Shown: positions 28,363 to 38,822 of the stretch, in pieces
How the letters are laid out: every line of letters begins with the position of its first letter
Position numbering within the stretch: position 1 is the first letter of the stretch
Source of the DNA: Harmothoe impar
Lineage: Eukaryota > Annelida > Polychaeta > Phyllodocida > Polynoidae
Length of the DNA stretch: 64,000 nucleotides
Reading direction: 5' to 3'
Assembly: GCA_947462335.1 (NCBI GenBank)
Contig: OX381716.1
Span: 4,150,438 to 4,214,437, forward strand
Made by a program: the position numbers and the translations under genes
Notes under the pieces: model-generated
The model's input: the letters and a program-made list of their open reading frames with translations, nothing else
Databases searched by the model: none
Told to the model about the DNA's origin: nothing

Positions 28363-28440
28363 ATACTAATGCAGCACTGAGACTGCATTGGTGCATCATG
28401 AATGCTGACACATGTTGTCCTTAAAAAGTTAAAGGAAAAA
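28363..28440. repeat. M1 short repeat, right half
   Basis: AATGCAGCACTGAGACTGCA followed by TTGGTGCATCATGAATGCTGAC and a CCTTAAAAAGTTAAA end. It completes the M1 copy broken at 24021. Confidence 0.65.
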
Positions 28441-28447
28441 ATGCACA

Positions 28448-28694
28448 GATGAGGTACAATAAAGCACTATGCTGGCCTTACAGGGTTAAAACAGAAAGAT
28501 CTGGTACAACAAAGCACTATGCTGGCCTTACAGGGTTAAAATGGACAGATCTGGTACAATTAATCACTATAGCCTTACAGGGTTAAAACGGCCAGATCTG
28601 GTACAATAAAGCACTATGCTGGCCTTACAGGGTTAAAATTGACAGATTTGGTACAATAAAGCACTATGCTGGCCTTGCAGGGTTAAAACAGCTA
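28448..28694. repeat. 50-bp minisatellite, five units
   Basis: Units read GATCTGGTACAATAAAGCAC then TATGCTGGCCTTACAGGGTTAAAA. They adjoin the M1 right half, and GGGTTAAAA is also the M1 terminal word, so the array may derive from it. A short GT-rich microsatellite follows at about 28810-28860. Confidence 0.8.
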
Positions 28695-28942
28695 GACCTG
28701 CATACATCTGTCCTCATCAGTCACAGCAAGGTCAACGTCAGGTTATCAGAACACCTGAAAGGGCAGAGTTCAAGGTCACATGTCAGGAGGCGAAGGTCAA
28801 GTGGCTGCTAGGGTGTGTGGGTGTGACAGGCAAGGTGTGTGTGTGTGTGTGGGTGTGTGAAAATATATCTGCCCAAGTGACAGAAATCTGGTGTAGGAAT
28901 CCAATCAAAAAACTTAAAACAAGCAAAACAAAACAACACCTG

Positions 28943-30846
28943 GGTACAGAAGCCCAGAAGGGTCAGAAAAGTTTTTTTTCCGTTTTTTTGTAAAAGTTTT
29001 TTTTTTATTCACTTTTGTCAAAGTTTTTTTTTCACTTTTGTGAAATTTTTGTTTTTCACTTTTGCAAAAGTTTTTTTTTCCACTTTTGCAAAAGTTTTTT
29101 TTTCAATTTCGTAAACTTTTTTTAAAATTTTGAAAAAAGTTTTTTTTTTTTTTGAAAGTTTTTTTTTCATTTGTGGGAAAATGGCCGATTTGGCGAGAAA
29201 AATGGTCAAAAACGGGAAAATGATGATTTTCAGGAAAATGGCCAATTTGGGGAGAAATTGGGTCAAATTCGGAAAAATGTCGATTTTAAGGAATATGGCC
29301 GATTTGCCGAGAAAATGGATCAAATTCGGAAAAATTATGATTTGGCGAGAAAATGGGTCAAATTCGGAAAAATGTCAATTTTAGGGAAAATGGCCGATTT
29401 GGCGAGAAAATGGGTCAAATACGGAAAAAATGATGATTTTCAGGAAAATGGCCGATTTGGCGAGAAAATGGGTCAAATTCGGAAAAAATGATGGTTTTCA
29501 GGAAAATGGCCAATTTGGGGAGAAATTGGGTCAAATTAGGAAAAATGTCGATTTTAGGGAATATGGCCGATTTGCCGAGAAAATGGATCAAATTCGTAAA
29601 AATTATGATTTAGCGAGAAAATGGGTCAAATTCCGAAAAATGTCAATTTTAGGGAAAATGGCCGATTTTGCGAGAAAATGGTTCAAATACGGAAAAAATG
29701 ATGATTTTCAGGAAAATGGCCGATTTGGCGAGAAAATGGGTCAAATTCGGAAAAATGATGGTTTTCAGGAAAATGGCCGATTTGGCGAGAAAATGGGTCA
29801 AATTCGGAAAAATGTCGATTTTAAGGAATATGGCCGATTTGGCGAGAAAAAGGGTCAAACATGGAAAAAATGATGATTTTCACGGAAATGGCCGATTTGG
29901 CAAGAAACTGGGTCAAATTTAGAAAAATGATGATTTTCAGGAAAATGGCCGATTTGGCGAGAAAATGGGTCAAATTCGGAAAAATGTCGATTGTAGTGAA
30001 AATGGCAGATTTGGCGAGAAAAAGGGTCAAAATCGCAAAAATTGTTGATTGTAAAGAAAATGGCTGATTTGATGAGAAGATTGGTCAAAATCGGCCATTT
30101 TTCTGAAAATCATCATTTTTCCGTTTTTGACCCATTTTCTCGCCAAAATGGCCATTTTCCTGAAAACCATCATTTTTTCTGTATTTGACCCATTTTCTCG
30201 CCAAATCGGCCATTTTCCTGAAAACCATCAGTTTTTCTGTATTTGACCCATTTTCTCGCCAAATCGGCCATTTCCCTGAAAATCATCATTTTTACGAATT
30301 TGACCCTTTTCTCGCCAAATCGGCCATTTTCCCTGAAATCAACATTTTCCGAATTTGGTCCATTTTCTCGGCAAATCGGCCATATTCCTTAAAATCGACA
30401 TTTTTCCGAATTTGACCCAATTTCTCCCCAAATTGGCCATTTTCCTGAAAATCATCATTTTTACGAATTTGACCCATTTTCTCGGCAAATCGGCCATATT
30501 TCCCTAAAATGGGCATTTTCCCGTTTTTGACCATTTTTCTCGCCAAATCGGCCATTTTCCCACAAATGAAAAAAAACTTAAAAAAAAAAAAAAAAAAAAT
30601 TCTAAGGAAAGGAAAAAAAAAACTTTTTTTCAAAATTTAAAAAAAAGTTTACGAAATAGAAAAAAAAACTTTTGCAAAAGTGAAAAAAAAAACTTTTGCA
30701 AAAGTGAAAAAAAATAATTTCACAAAAGTGAAAAAAAAACTTTTACAAAAGTGAAAAAAAAAAAAACTTTTACAAAAAAACGGAAAAAAAACTTTTCTTG
30801 TTTGAAAATAAAAAAAACTTTTCTGACCCTTCTGGGCTTCTGTACC
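28943..30846. mobile_element. 1.9 kb foldback element built of 57-bp tandem repeats
   Basis: The outer ends form a perfect inverted repeat of about 36 bp (GGTACAGAAGCCCAGAAGGG... and inverse). Inward come mirrored T-rich/A-rich tracts with CTTTTGCAAAAG, and then a 57-bp unit (GAAAATGGCCGATTTGGCGA...) repeated in one orientation at about 29178-30085 and in the opposite one at 30085-30565. Open frames inside are repeat artefacts. A single strand could fold on itself over hundreds of bases. It resembles foldback elements; no transposase is present. Confidence 0.8.
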
Positions 30847-31773
30847 TGGGAGATTAGTCTGTTTGAGGTGTGGTGTGGGTGTCAGGGGGGGGTGGTGATA
30901 GAGTAGGGTGCACCGGGTGTCTTCTGACACTGACTTAGGTACTCAACACCCCCCACACCCCACCTCCACTACCCAGTAAACAAAAGAAACAACATTATAC
31001 AATGTTTCTCTATGGCTCCTTATTGTGAAAAAAACGTTATGTTGGCATAAAATAACATATGTTTGTTAACATCAAGGGGCATTACGACCTCTCAGTGGGC
31101 AGTTTCGCCTAATTCTCCGGTTATGACTATGCAACAAGGTAGGTTGCTGTAGGGATGGAGTGTGAAATAATTCATCATTAACACCAAACATCTACTGGGA
31201 GAGAGACCCCAACATCATTAACACCAAACATCTACTGGGAGAGAAACCCCTTCTCCTCTGCCGCAGCAGCCTCCTTTAATGTTTTTTACCACTCAGCTCA
31301 ATTCCCACTGACCCTGGTGACCTTGGGGCCCTGAGATCTTCACCCTGACCTTACCCTGTGACCTTCGGCCCTGCTGCCCCATGGAGGGTGACCTTGGTGG
31401 GACCCTGGTCTGTGATGTTGTCTCAGGAGATGAGGAGGGTGGAGAGGTGGGCAGGTGAGGAGTTAAAGTGGGATTAAAACTGTACAAAGAACATCATATT
31501 AAAAGAGTACTACACACATACACTTGAATGAGGAGTCAACTCTGTCTCCCACGTGGCTCTGTTAGAAATGCAGTCAAAGTCCTGTTGACTCTGCTTGTTT
31601 TTATATGAAACTGATAGTGCATTCAACTCTATTTGACCCTCTACCAGACAGAGCTATTAGTGGTTTGCCTCTTTATTTTACTCTGTGTAGCCCTACAAAA
31701 CAAAAATGTATACTCATTCACAGTTTAGGTGCATTACACCAATGCAGCAAGCTAGCAGCAAACTGTATTGGTG
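30847..31773. other. Gene-free stretch
   Basis: A 43-bp sequence (CATCATTAACACCAAACATC...) is directly duplicated at about 31170-31250. No coding region is supported. Confidence 0.45.
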
Positions 31774-32148
31774 CAGCATGCTGCCCCTTCACCCAGAATG
31801 CATCATGCTGCCCCTTCACTCAGAATGCATCATGCTGCCCCTTCACCCAGAATGCATCATGCTGCCCCTTCACCCAGAATGCATCATGCTGCCCCTTCAA
31901 CCAGAATGCATCATGCTGCCCCTTCACCCAGAATGCATTATAATGCCCCTTCACCCAGAATGCATCATGCTGCCCCTTCACCCAGAATGCATCATGCTGC
32001 CCCTTCAACCAGAATGCATCATGCTGCCCCTTCACCCAGAATGCATCATGCTGTCCCTTCACCCAGAATGCATTATGCTGCCCCTTCACCCAGAATGCAT
32101 CATGCTGCCCCTTCAACCAGAATGCATCATGCTGCCCCTTCACCCAGC
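31774..32148. repeat. 27-bp minisatellite, about 14 units
   Basis: The unit is CAGAATGCATCATGCTGCCC plus CTTCACC, with a few variants (CTTCAAC, CATTATAATG). Since 27 is divisible by three, every frame stays open, producing false ORFs. GCATCATGCTG is also a core word of the M1 family. Confidence 0.92.
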
Positions 32149-34232
32149 ATGACTCCATTCTCTAGGTGAGCCCTGGCTGGCTAGGAGAGTCACATGTACC
32201 TCCAGGAGACAGGAGTCACATGAGGACCAGTGCTCACCTAAAGAAGGCAGTCATTCTGGAGGCAGCTAGGAATTCCTTTTGACTTCAGAAAGTACCTGAT
32301 TTGAGCTGTTTTAGTCCCCTGTCAGTGGTCCATCCGTAAGGAGGTGAGGACGGGGCTAGTCCCTGTGAGCTGAGGTGCTGGTGTTGGGTTAACAACTTGT
32401 GAGTGAGGAGGGAAGTGAGGCCACTAATGAAGTAAGGCCACTAACGGGGGCCTTAACCCTCTATATGTAGCAAAGTGCTTTAACGCAGTATTTTGTCATA
32501 AGGAATGGATGTAGTTGTGGGCATTAACTCACCTTGACTGCATTTAATTTAGGTATCAAACCAACCCACATAGGCCTACCAAGCAATTAGTGTGATACAC
32601 TAAATATGACTCTCCAGCTCTTCATTCATTAATTGTTGCATTTTCATGGGGATTGCTTTTTGGATGGCATATTACCACAATGCACCATACACTTGGTCGT
32701 TATGATGTAGCCCTGGCGAGTGTCTTGCCAATGCTGCATTCAAGCATCATGCTGATCCTATAGGGTTTAGACACTCAGGTAGGATTGGCATGATGCACTG
32801 ATGTAGCACCTGGGCTGCATTGGTGCCAGGGTTAATGCATTAGGAGATACTCAGATGTACTAATGGGTACCTTTGATGAGTGACCCGGCTCTGTTGGATG
32901 GAACACTAAACTTGCAGGGGGAAGGTTAACTGCATTAGCCGTATCCTTTAAATAATTACTCCATAGATTCAGCACACCCTCGCTCTTTTCTGAGAAGAGT
33001 GTCATCCTAATAGCTAGCCATAACAATTTTTGGCCATATTAAAAGGTTGACATGTTAGTTTGCTTGATACCAGCTACAATAGTATGCTTCTTGTGTATAA
33101 GTCATGGTTAAAGCAGCATGATCACCGAGCGTATCCCACTAACAATTCTAGTACTGTTCTAGTCTACTATGGGGTAGCACTGAGAATGGTGGGACTGCCG
33201 CTTTAAAATGCAATAAGATCAGCAGTGTGACATTTTAGATGTATATTACAGTACTAAATTGGCTACATTAAGACCCTCTGTGAGGCTTATAGGATTTTCC
33301 CAAAGTTAAGTTGTAGCTATAACATGAAGTTTACTGTATAGTCATGTTTCCTTGTTGGTGTGCTCTCTGCTCCATACTACATTGTGTACTTATTAAGTCC
33401 CATTAATGTAAGATAATGTTACACGTTAGTTTTTAGATTACTTATTACATTGTCTAAGATTAAGATGCAGTGAAATGACCTGAGTTAAGCCTTAAGGGAT
33501 GCCTTGAGCTTTGATGCCATATTTCCTTTGTCGTGTATGAATGCTGCAACCACTGGTAACTTACCCAAACTGAAATAATGATTCAGCGTATATAGGGCAC
33601 CGAGGTGTTACCAATACAGCACTGGCAAAAAACTCCCCAGTGCTGCATTAGTGCATCATGACGACCATAGCATGATGCATTCATGCATTATGCTGCCCCT
33701 AGATGGTTAAGATGTCCTGTGTTACTGACACTGAACTAGAGTGACAGCATCCCTTTACTACATTGAGGCTGATACACTAATGGATCTGTATAAGACAGGT
33801 CTCTAGTTACCCATTGTTGCTACCTGACGTCTATTGAAGGCAGAAGCTTGCTGCCCCTGCAGTATTTAAGGTGGCGTTTTAAACCTTTAACCATATTCGT
33901 TTCACTTAGCACTCTCTTCCACGCGTGACCCGGCCACTCAGTGGCCAGCCTCACTCCGTGTGACCGTCGAGTAGTGGCTCTATAAGGGCGGTCTTTCAAT
34001 GGCCCGCCTTACTGTTTCCTAAGACATCCAATTTAATTGTCTCCTGCCTCTCCACCAGGTGGCACCCCAGGTACCGGGGACATCACACCAGGGGGCACTG
34101 TCACACACACTCTCCCAGCACTATCTTTGTGCCAGTCTCCAAGCACGACCATCACATTATATGTTACACTCTCCAAGCATCTTATCAGCTCAACTATTCC
34201 AGATTCTGTACTCCACTCAGCTAGCAGAATAA
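32149..34232. repeat. Gene-free stretch with M1 fragments
   Basis: M1 fragments lie at about 32700-32835 (CATCATGCTGATCCTATAGG, GCATGATGCACTGATGTAGC) and 33595-33712. The rest is anonymous. Confidence 0.5.
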
Positions 34233-34557
34233 GGCCACCTTATTTTGATAACTTGGATTACGGGCTTTTGGCTCTAAATATTTCAAAGGGCAGAGGGAAA
34301 AAAAAACAAAAAAAAGCTGCCCTACAGGAGGGGCCGGATCAAAAAATTTCCCGAAGGGCAGAGGAATAATAATAAAAAAAAAAAAGGCATCAAAAACATC
34401 ATTTTTTGGTAATCTAAGGAAGATATGTTGAGTAATATCCCCAATCTGAAAGGCCTCATTTTACCTTTTACTGGTCAACATGTACTTTTTTTTTTTTGCA
34501 AAATGCCAAAAATCTCGGAGGCGGATCCGTAATCCAAGTTATCAAAATAAAACGGCC
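34233..34557. mobile_element. Harbinger-like MITE
   Basis: Inverted ends GGCCACCTTATTTTGATAAC... and the inverse of ...GTTATCAAAATAAAACGGCC pair over about 31 bp. Directly outside is TAA on both sides (34230-34232 and 34558-34560). A 3-bp TAA/TTA duplication and GG..C-type termini are typical of PIF/Harbinger MITEs. There is no coding capacity; the interior is A/T-rich with AAAAA runs. Confidence 0.7.
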
Positions 34558-36029
34558 TAACTGTTCCTTTCTCCTAGCATAGACTGTCCTCTACTCTCCT
34601 AAAAGAATAACTGCTCTGAAATGTCACTGTTACATCATAGGAAATAAGGAAAGACTGGAATTCTACAATGTCTTCTCTGGCTGACTGCAGCAGAGATGAA
34701 TCAAGGCACTGCTGGGAGATTGGGGCAGTGCCACATTGGCTGGATGCAGGTTGTAGGGGAGCAGGTCACAGGGAATCAAATATTGGGGAAGGTATTGGTT
34801 GAGGCACTGGAGTGGAATATTGGGGAGGGGGACGTTTAATATATGTGAGTAGGATACCGGGTTAAGAGGTTGATAAATTGGGAGTGCTCAATGGTCACTC
34901 CTTTTTTGCGCTACTTTTACATTACTATAAAACTCTCTCTTTGCCTCTGCATTTTGTGTTACAAAATTGAATTCCATCCCTATTGTCACTTGTGGTGCGA
35001 TTCTGCAATAAATGCTTGGGGACTATGTTGTAACACCTTTCGCATTGTGCCGAAAAGTATTATCTCAGAGGCCAATGCCTTAAGGGCTAGAGTGCTTCAA
35101 TGTATATTGTCCATAAATCAAATGGCTGCAAATCAAAAAATAGTACAAATGTCAACAACATTGCTAACTCTCTAATGTAGTTCACTTGTGTGGGCTGGAG
35201 ACAATGCATTTATGCAGCTATGGTGAGTAATTCCTCAAAGCTGCATTCATGCATCAAGCTGACGGCTAATACACTCCCGTGGGGCTCTGCAATAATGCAG
35301 CCCTAGTGTATTACTTGCAAAAGCTGCTTCCATTAAATGACAGTACAGTAAAAGACATGTTCAAAATGCATTATGAGAGGGAAAAGGTAATTTGTCCAGA
35401 TAAAATTTTAATCCGTAGCCTTGAAAGTGTGTCCATGCATATACCACACTTAGTATAGGATACAGATATGGTCAATAGGGAAAAAGAAAGAAAACCTGAA
35501 AATTTAGGATATGTTTACAAAGACACCAGAAAATTGAAAACGTTGATGCACATGTTCTATATTGTCCGGGTATGATGATGAAAAAGGCCTGAAAAAGCAA
35601 AAACTGAGTTTATACTGGGATACCATCCTCATTATGGCAAATAGTATTGTCCCAAGGGTTTACCTTCAATGGCCGCATGGTGCTGCAGTGCATTTTTACA
35701 AGCCCTAGCGAGTAGCCTACTGAAGAGGCATCCAAGCATACTAATAATGCAGGGTTAACGTTGATATCCTCCTGAAGGGTTCACACAATGCATGAATGCA
35801 ACCTTGACGTATTACTTGGCAGGGCATTTAATTTATCTAATATGTAAACAAGTCACAGCGGATCAAAGCATGTTCAGACCCTGAGAGGGTTACCAGTTCA
35901 CAATTGGTGGGGTTTGAGCAGGTAATGTTTTATGAGACTTGAGGGGAATGAATGTCCTGTGTTTGGAGGCATGTGGTTTAAGGTACTAAAGATGTACGGG
36001 CATAAGAGGCTTCGGGAGGGGATGTTAGA
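34558..36029. repeat. Gene-free stretch with M1 fragments
   Basis: M1-like pieces at about 35205-35290 and 35740-35900 (AATGCATGAATGCA-type, GCATTCATGCATCAAGCTGA). The 101-codon frame at 34870-35175 shows no domain. Confidence 0.45.
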
Positions 36030-36257
36030 CCATTAAGGAGGGCATAATGCCTTAATACATCATAGCCTTGGTCGTGATGGTGCACAAGAGTAACTAAGTG
36101 CTGCATTAAAGCATCATACCTACCTATTTGATTGAGGCACTCCACGGTGAGGCACGGTGCACCAATGCAGCACTGGCGAGTGACTTGCCGGGGCTGCACT
36201 GATGCATCATGGCGACCAATGTCATCTTTTAGGGATATGTCCTCCTTATAGGGTTAA
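36030..36257. repeat. M1 short repeat (MITE-like), near full length
   Basis: Begins CCATTAAGGAGGGCATAATG and ends TCCTCCTTATAGGGTTAAA, so the ends are inverted relative to each other. Internal landmarks: AAGCATCAT, GGCACGGTGCACCAATGCAG, CACTGGCGAGTGACTTGCCG, GCATCATGGCGACCAATGTC. Confidence 0.7.
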
Positions 36258-36978
36258 ACCATAAAGCTCATCACAGGAGACCAAGGTATGCATAGGGTTT
36301 GGAGTTTAGGATGATTAGGGAGAAAATTGATTGTCCATGAGAGTGTTTCTGAGGGATGTGATGGTGGAGAGAACTGCATACAATTAGCTCTATAAGGGCA
36401 GCAGAGGGCTTTAATATACTGTTCTCTTTTATGGCTGAATGCATTATTGAATGCAGTCCTGCTAGATCTATGTGCCAGGGTTGTATCATGCCTAAATTTC
36501 ATGATGTGTGATCTATGTGGGTTTTAGAGTGGACCAGGTAAAAAGTAGCATAAACTGAGGTGTTTATTTAAAAAAAACTACATACATCTGGCCATCGGCA
36601 TACACACTGGTATCTCTTCCCTACTATGGCAATAGGCATAGCTCTCTCACACAGGGCCATATGGTGGCAGCGTGTAGACTGCTCAGGGTTTATGGTTGGG
36701 GAGGCCGCATCATTTTTTGGATGTACATAATTGATGCTGCTGGTTCCCTGTATGTGGCTGGTACCCGTCTGTATGCCTCTCACAGCAGTCAACCTGTCGG
36801 CAACCAGCAGCAGATTTCATGTTGCTGGTGTCTGGTGGCCACAGCAATTAGACACAAGGTACTTCAGGGACCAGCAAAACGAGCAAAACCAGCAAAACTA
36901 GCAAAACCAGCAATACCTCTCCCTGACAGTGTACACAAACATCTTTTTATGGAATATTGCAGCCCCATAGAAGAACAA
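36258..36978. other. Gene-free stretch
   Basis: Contains a short run of AGCAAAACC repeats at about 36870-36915. The open frame at 36661-37026 runs into it and the next tandem array and is not convincing. Confidence 0.4.
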
Positions 36979-37470
36979 TGTGAATATTCAGAGCGCTCTT
37001 TGTTACAGAAATCAAATATCCTCTGACATTTTCTGATGTGTACATTCAGAATGTCATTGGTGAAAAAAAAAGTTTAGGTAGAGAGGGAAAGTGCTTCCAA
37101 TCTATCTAGACACACATGCAAAACCTGCAGATGTGAATAGTCAGAGCGCTCATTGTTAAAGAAAACAAAGATCCTCTGACATGTCTGATGTGTACATTCA
37201 GAATGCCATTGGTGAAAAAAAGTATTAAGGTAGAGAGGGAAAGTGGTTCCAATCTATATAGACACACAAGCAAGCCCTGCTGCTGTGAATATTCAGAGCG
37301 CTCCTTGTTAAAGAAATCAAAAGATCCTCTGACATTTCTGATGTATACATTCAGAATACCATTGGTGAAAAAAGTGTTTAGGTAGGGAGGGAAAGTGCTT
37401 CCAATCTATCTAGACACACATGCAAAACCTGCAGATGTGAATGTTCAGAGCGCTCATTGTTAAAGAAATG
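36979..37470. repeat. 152-bp tandem repeat, just over three units
   Basis: TGTGAATATTCAGAGCGCTC recurs at 36979, 37132, 37283 and 37436, with matching internal phrases (ATCCTCTGACAT, GGTAGAGAGGGAAAGTG, TAGACACACATGCAAA). Confidence 0.85.
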
Positions 37471-37739
37471 TGTACATTTAGACTCCGATACATATTATAC
37501 TACTCATGGTGAGGGTTGTAGAGAAAGTGTGAGTGAATGGCATTTTCTTCCCCCCTTATACACACCTCTGGAGATAAGCTGCTTAAGAGAGAGTGAGCTA
37601 ATCCTGTTTTCACCTGGATCCTTCCACCCTGGACTCAAATCTTGTTTTTGATCTGGAGGTGTGTTACATATATAAGAGGATTGAGTGTCATTAGGAGATT
37701 AAGGTACAAAAACTTCATACAGCAAAGAGCAGGTGATAA

Positions 37740-38115
37740 TCAGACATGTTAATTAGGTCACTTCCAGTCACGTGACCACATTAAAAAAAATTGGGTCACT
37801 TCTGTCACTTCCGGTCACGTTAAGTAGGTCACTTCCGGTCACATGATCATTTTAATTTCCCGCCAAAATGGTGGCCTCTGATTGGCTGATTTGAATTTCC
37901 CGCCACCTCTAAGTAGGTCACGTTACCATGCTAATTAGGTCACGTTACCATAGTTACCAGAATGCTGGCCTCTGATTCGCTGAGAGCCCCTAAGTAGGTC
38001 AGTAGGTCACCTAGAATGCTGGCCTCTGATTGGCTGAGAGCTCCTAAGTAGGTCACGTTACCACGGCAACGGGTCAAGTGACCAAAATGGAGGCCTCTGA
38101 TTAGCTGCATATCCA
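37740..38115. promoter_or_regulatory. Promoter-like cluster: ETS, NF-Y and RFX-type motifs
   Basis: Within ~370 bp, imperfectly repeated, are CACTTCCGGTCAC (ETS-like), GTCACGTGACC (E-box), several CTCTGATTGGCTG (inverted CCAAT) and GTTACCATAGTTACC and GTTACCACGGCAAC (RFX X-box-like). This combination is typical of housekeeping or ciliary promoters, but the imperfect repetition could also mean a degenerate satellite that contains these words. No gene is identified downstream. Confidence 0.4.
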
Positions 38116-38499
38116 GTGAGTAATACCCAGTACTGTGTATAGTCCCGTTCTGATACATATTATACTACTTGAGTTTACAAACTGGTCGTTCAACCAAGAC
38201 ATGCCTTTTAAAGAGGGTTAGCACATAATAGTACTTTATTAGAAGAAAAGCCTAACTATCTTTCCAGGACAAATCAATAGATCAGTATCACAGTACTATC
38301 ACAGAATCTTTCAAAACATTGTGTCTAAATTTATTATTTCTATGACGAAATAGGAGTTATTTTAGTATGCATGATATTATGAAATTGCACATAATCCCTT
38401 TAATTTTTTTAATTTTTATTTTAATTTTTTTTTTCTAGTCCCCTAGGACCAAGATAACAGCTCACCCAGACAAACAACCCCAATTTGTTTACATTTTGA

Positions 38500-38640
38500 G
38501 CCTTAACCTAGTTACAGGTGACCCTAGTTACCCTGTGATGTCATGTCGCCATGGAGAAGAGGGGGTGCACTATAAAAGAGCCCATCTGACTGGAGCTCTT
38601 CAGTATGCGGTAGTTGTTTGAGTGAGACACATCATGGTTT
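38500..38640 (+). promoter_or_regulatory. Candidate TATA promoter
   Basis: A CRE-like TGATGTCA at about 38536, then GCACTATAAAAGAGCCC with TATAAAAG at 38571-38578, and TCTTCAGT about 25-30 bp downstream as a possible initiator. No open frame or RNA is recognised after it; the first ATG (38634) is followed by an early stop. Confidence 0.3.
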
Positions 38641-38822
38641 AGCATCGTACCAAAATAATCCCTTTAATTTGGTTTATCAAAAGATATGTATTCACTCCAG
38701 CAATTACTTTAAATGAGATAAAGACAAAACAAGGGTTCATTTACATATCAGTGGAGGTAAATAGGATTGGTTTCAGGGTTAGTGGGAATGGTATAAAGAG
38801 ACAACAACCTTAAGGGACAACA

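Larger units (their letters stand above)
24022..28363 (+). mobile_element. Composite TIR-bounded element carrying a Crypton-type recombinase gene
   Basis: The left end (TTATTATACCTAGGACAACA..., to about 24120) recurs inverted at the right end (about 28262-28362), about 100 bp with mismatches, including GCGTATTTGTGGCATAAA and GTACGCCACTCTCA. Inside each end is an array of 20-bp units with GTGGCGTAC/GTACGCCAC, mirrored between the ends. The block interrupts an M1 repeat, which supports a real insertion. It holds a decayed tyrosine recombinase gene (24472-26760) and a triple hairpin (27318-27638). A third copy of the terminal sequence at 27639-27697 means the right part (27639-28363) may be a separate non-autonomous element, with the Crypton unit ending near 27317. 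Cryptons classically lack terminal inverted repeats, so the association is unusual. Confidence 0.7.

Noticed and set aside
29018..30930. Many Lys/Phe-rich open frames on both strands
   Set aside because: Translations of the 57-bp repeat array and A/T tracts in the foldback element.
31605..32169. Three overlapping open frames of 112-148 codons
   Set aside because: They are the 27-bp minisatellite read in all frames; the period is a multiple of three, so no stop arises.
34870..35175. 101-codon plus-strand frame
   Set aside because: Cys-rich by eye but without spaced zinc-finger pattern, signal or homology; treated as chance.
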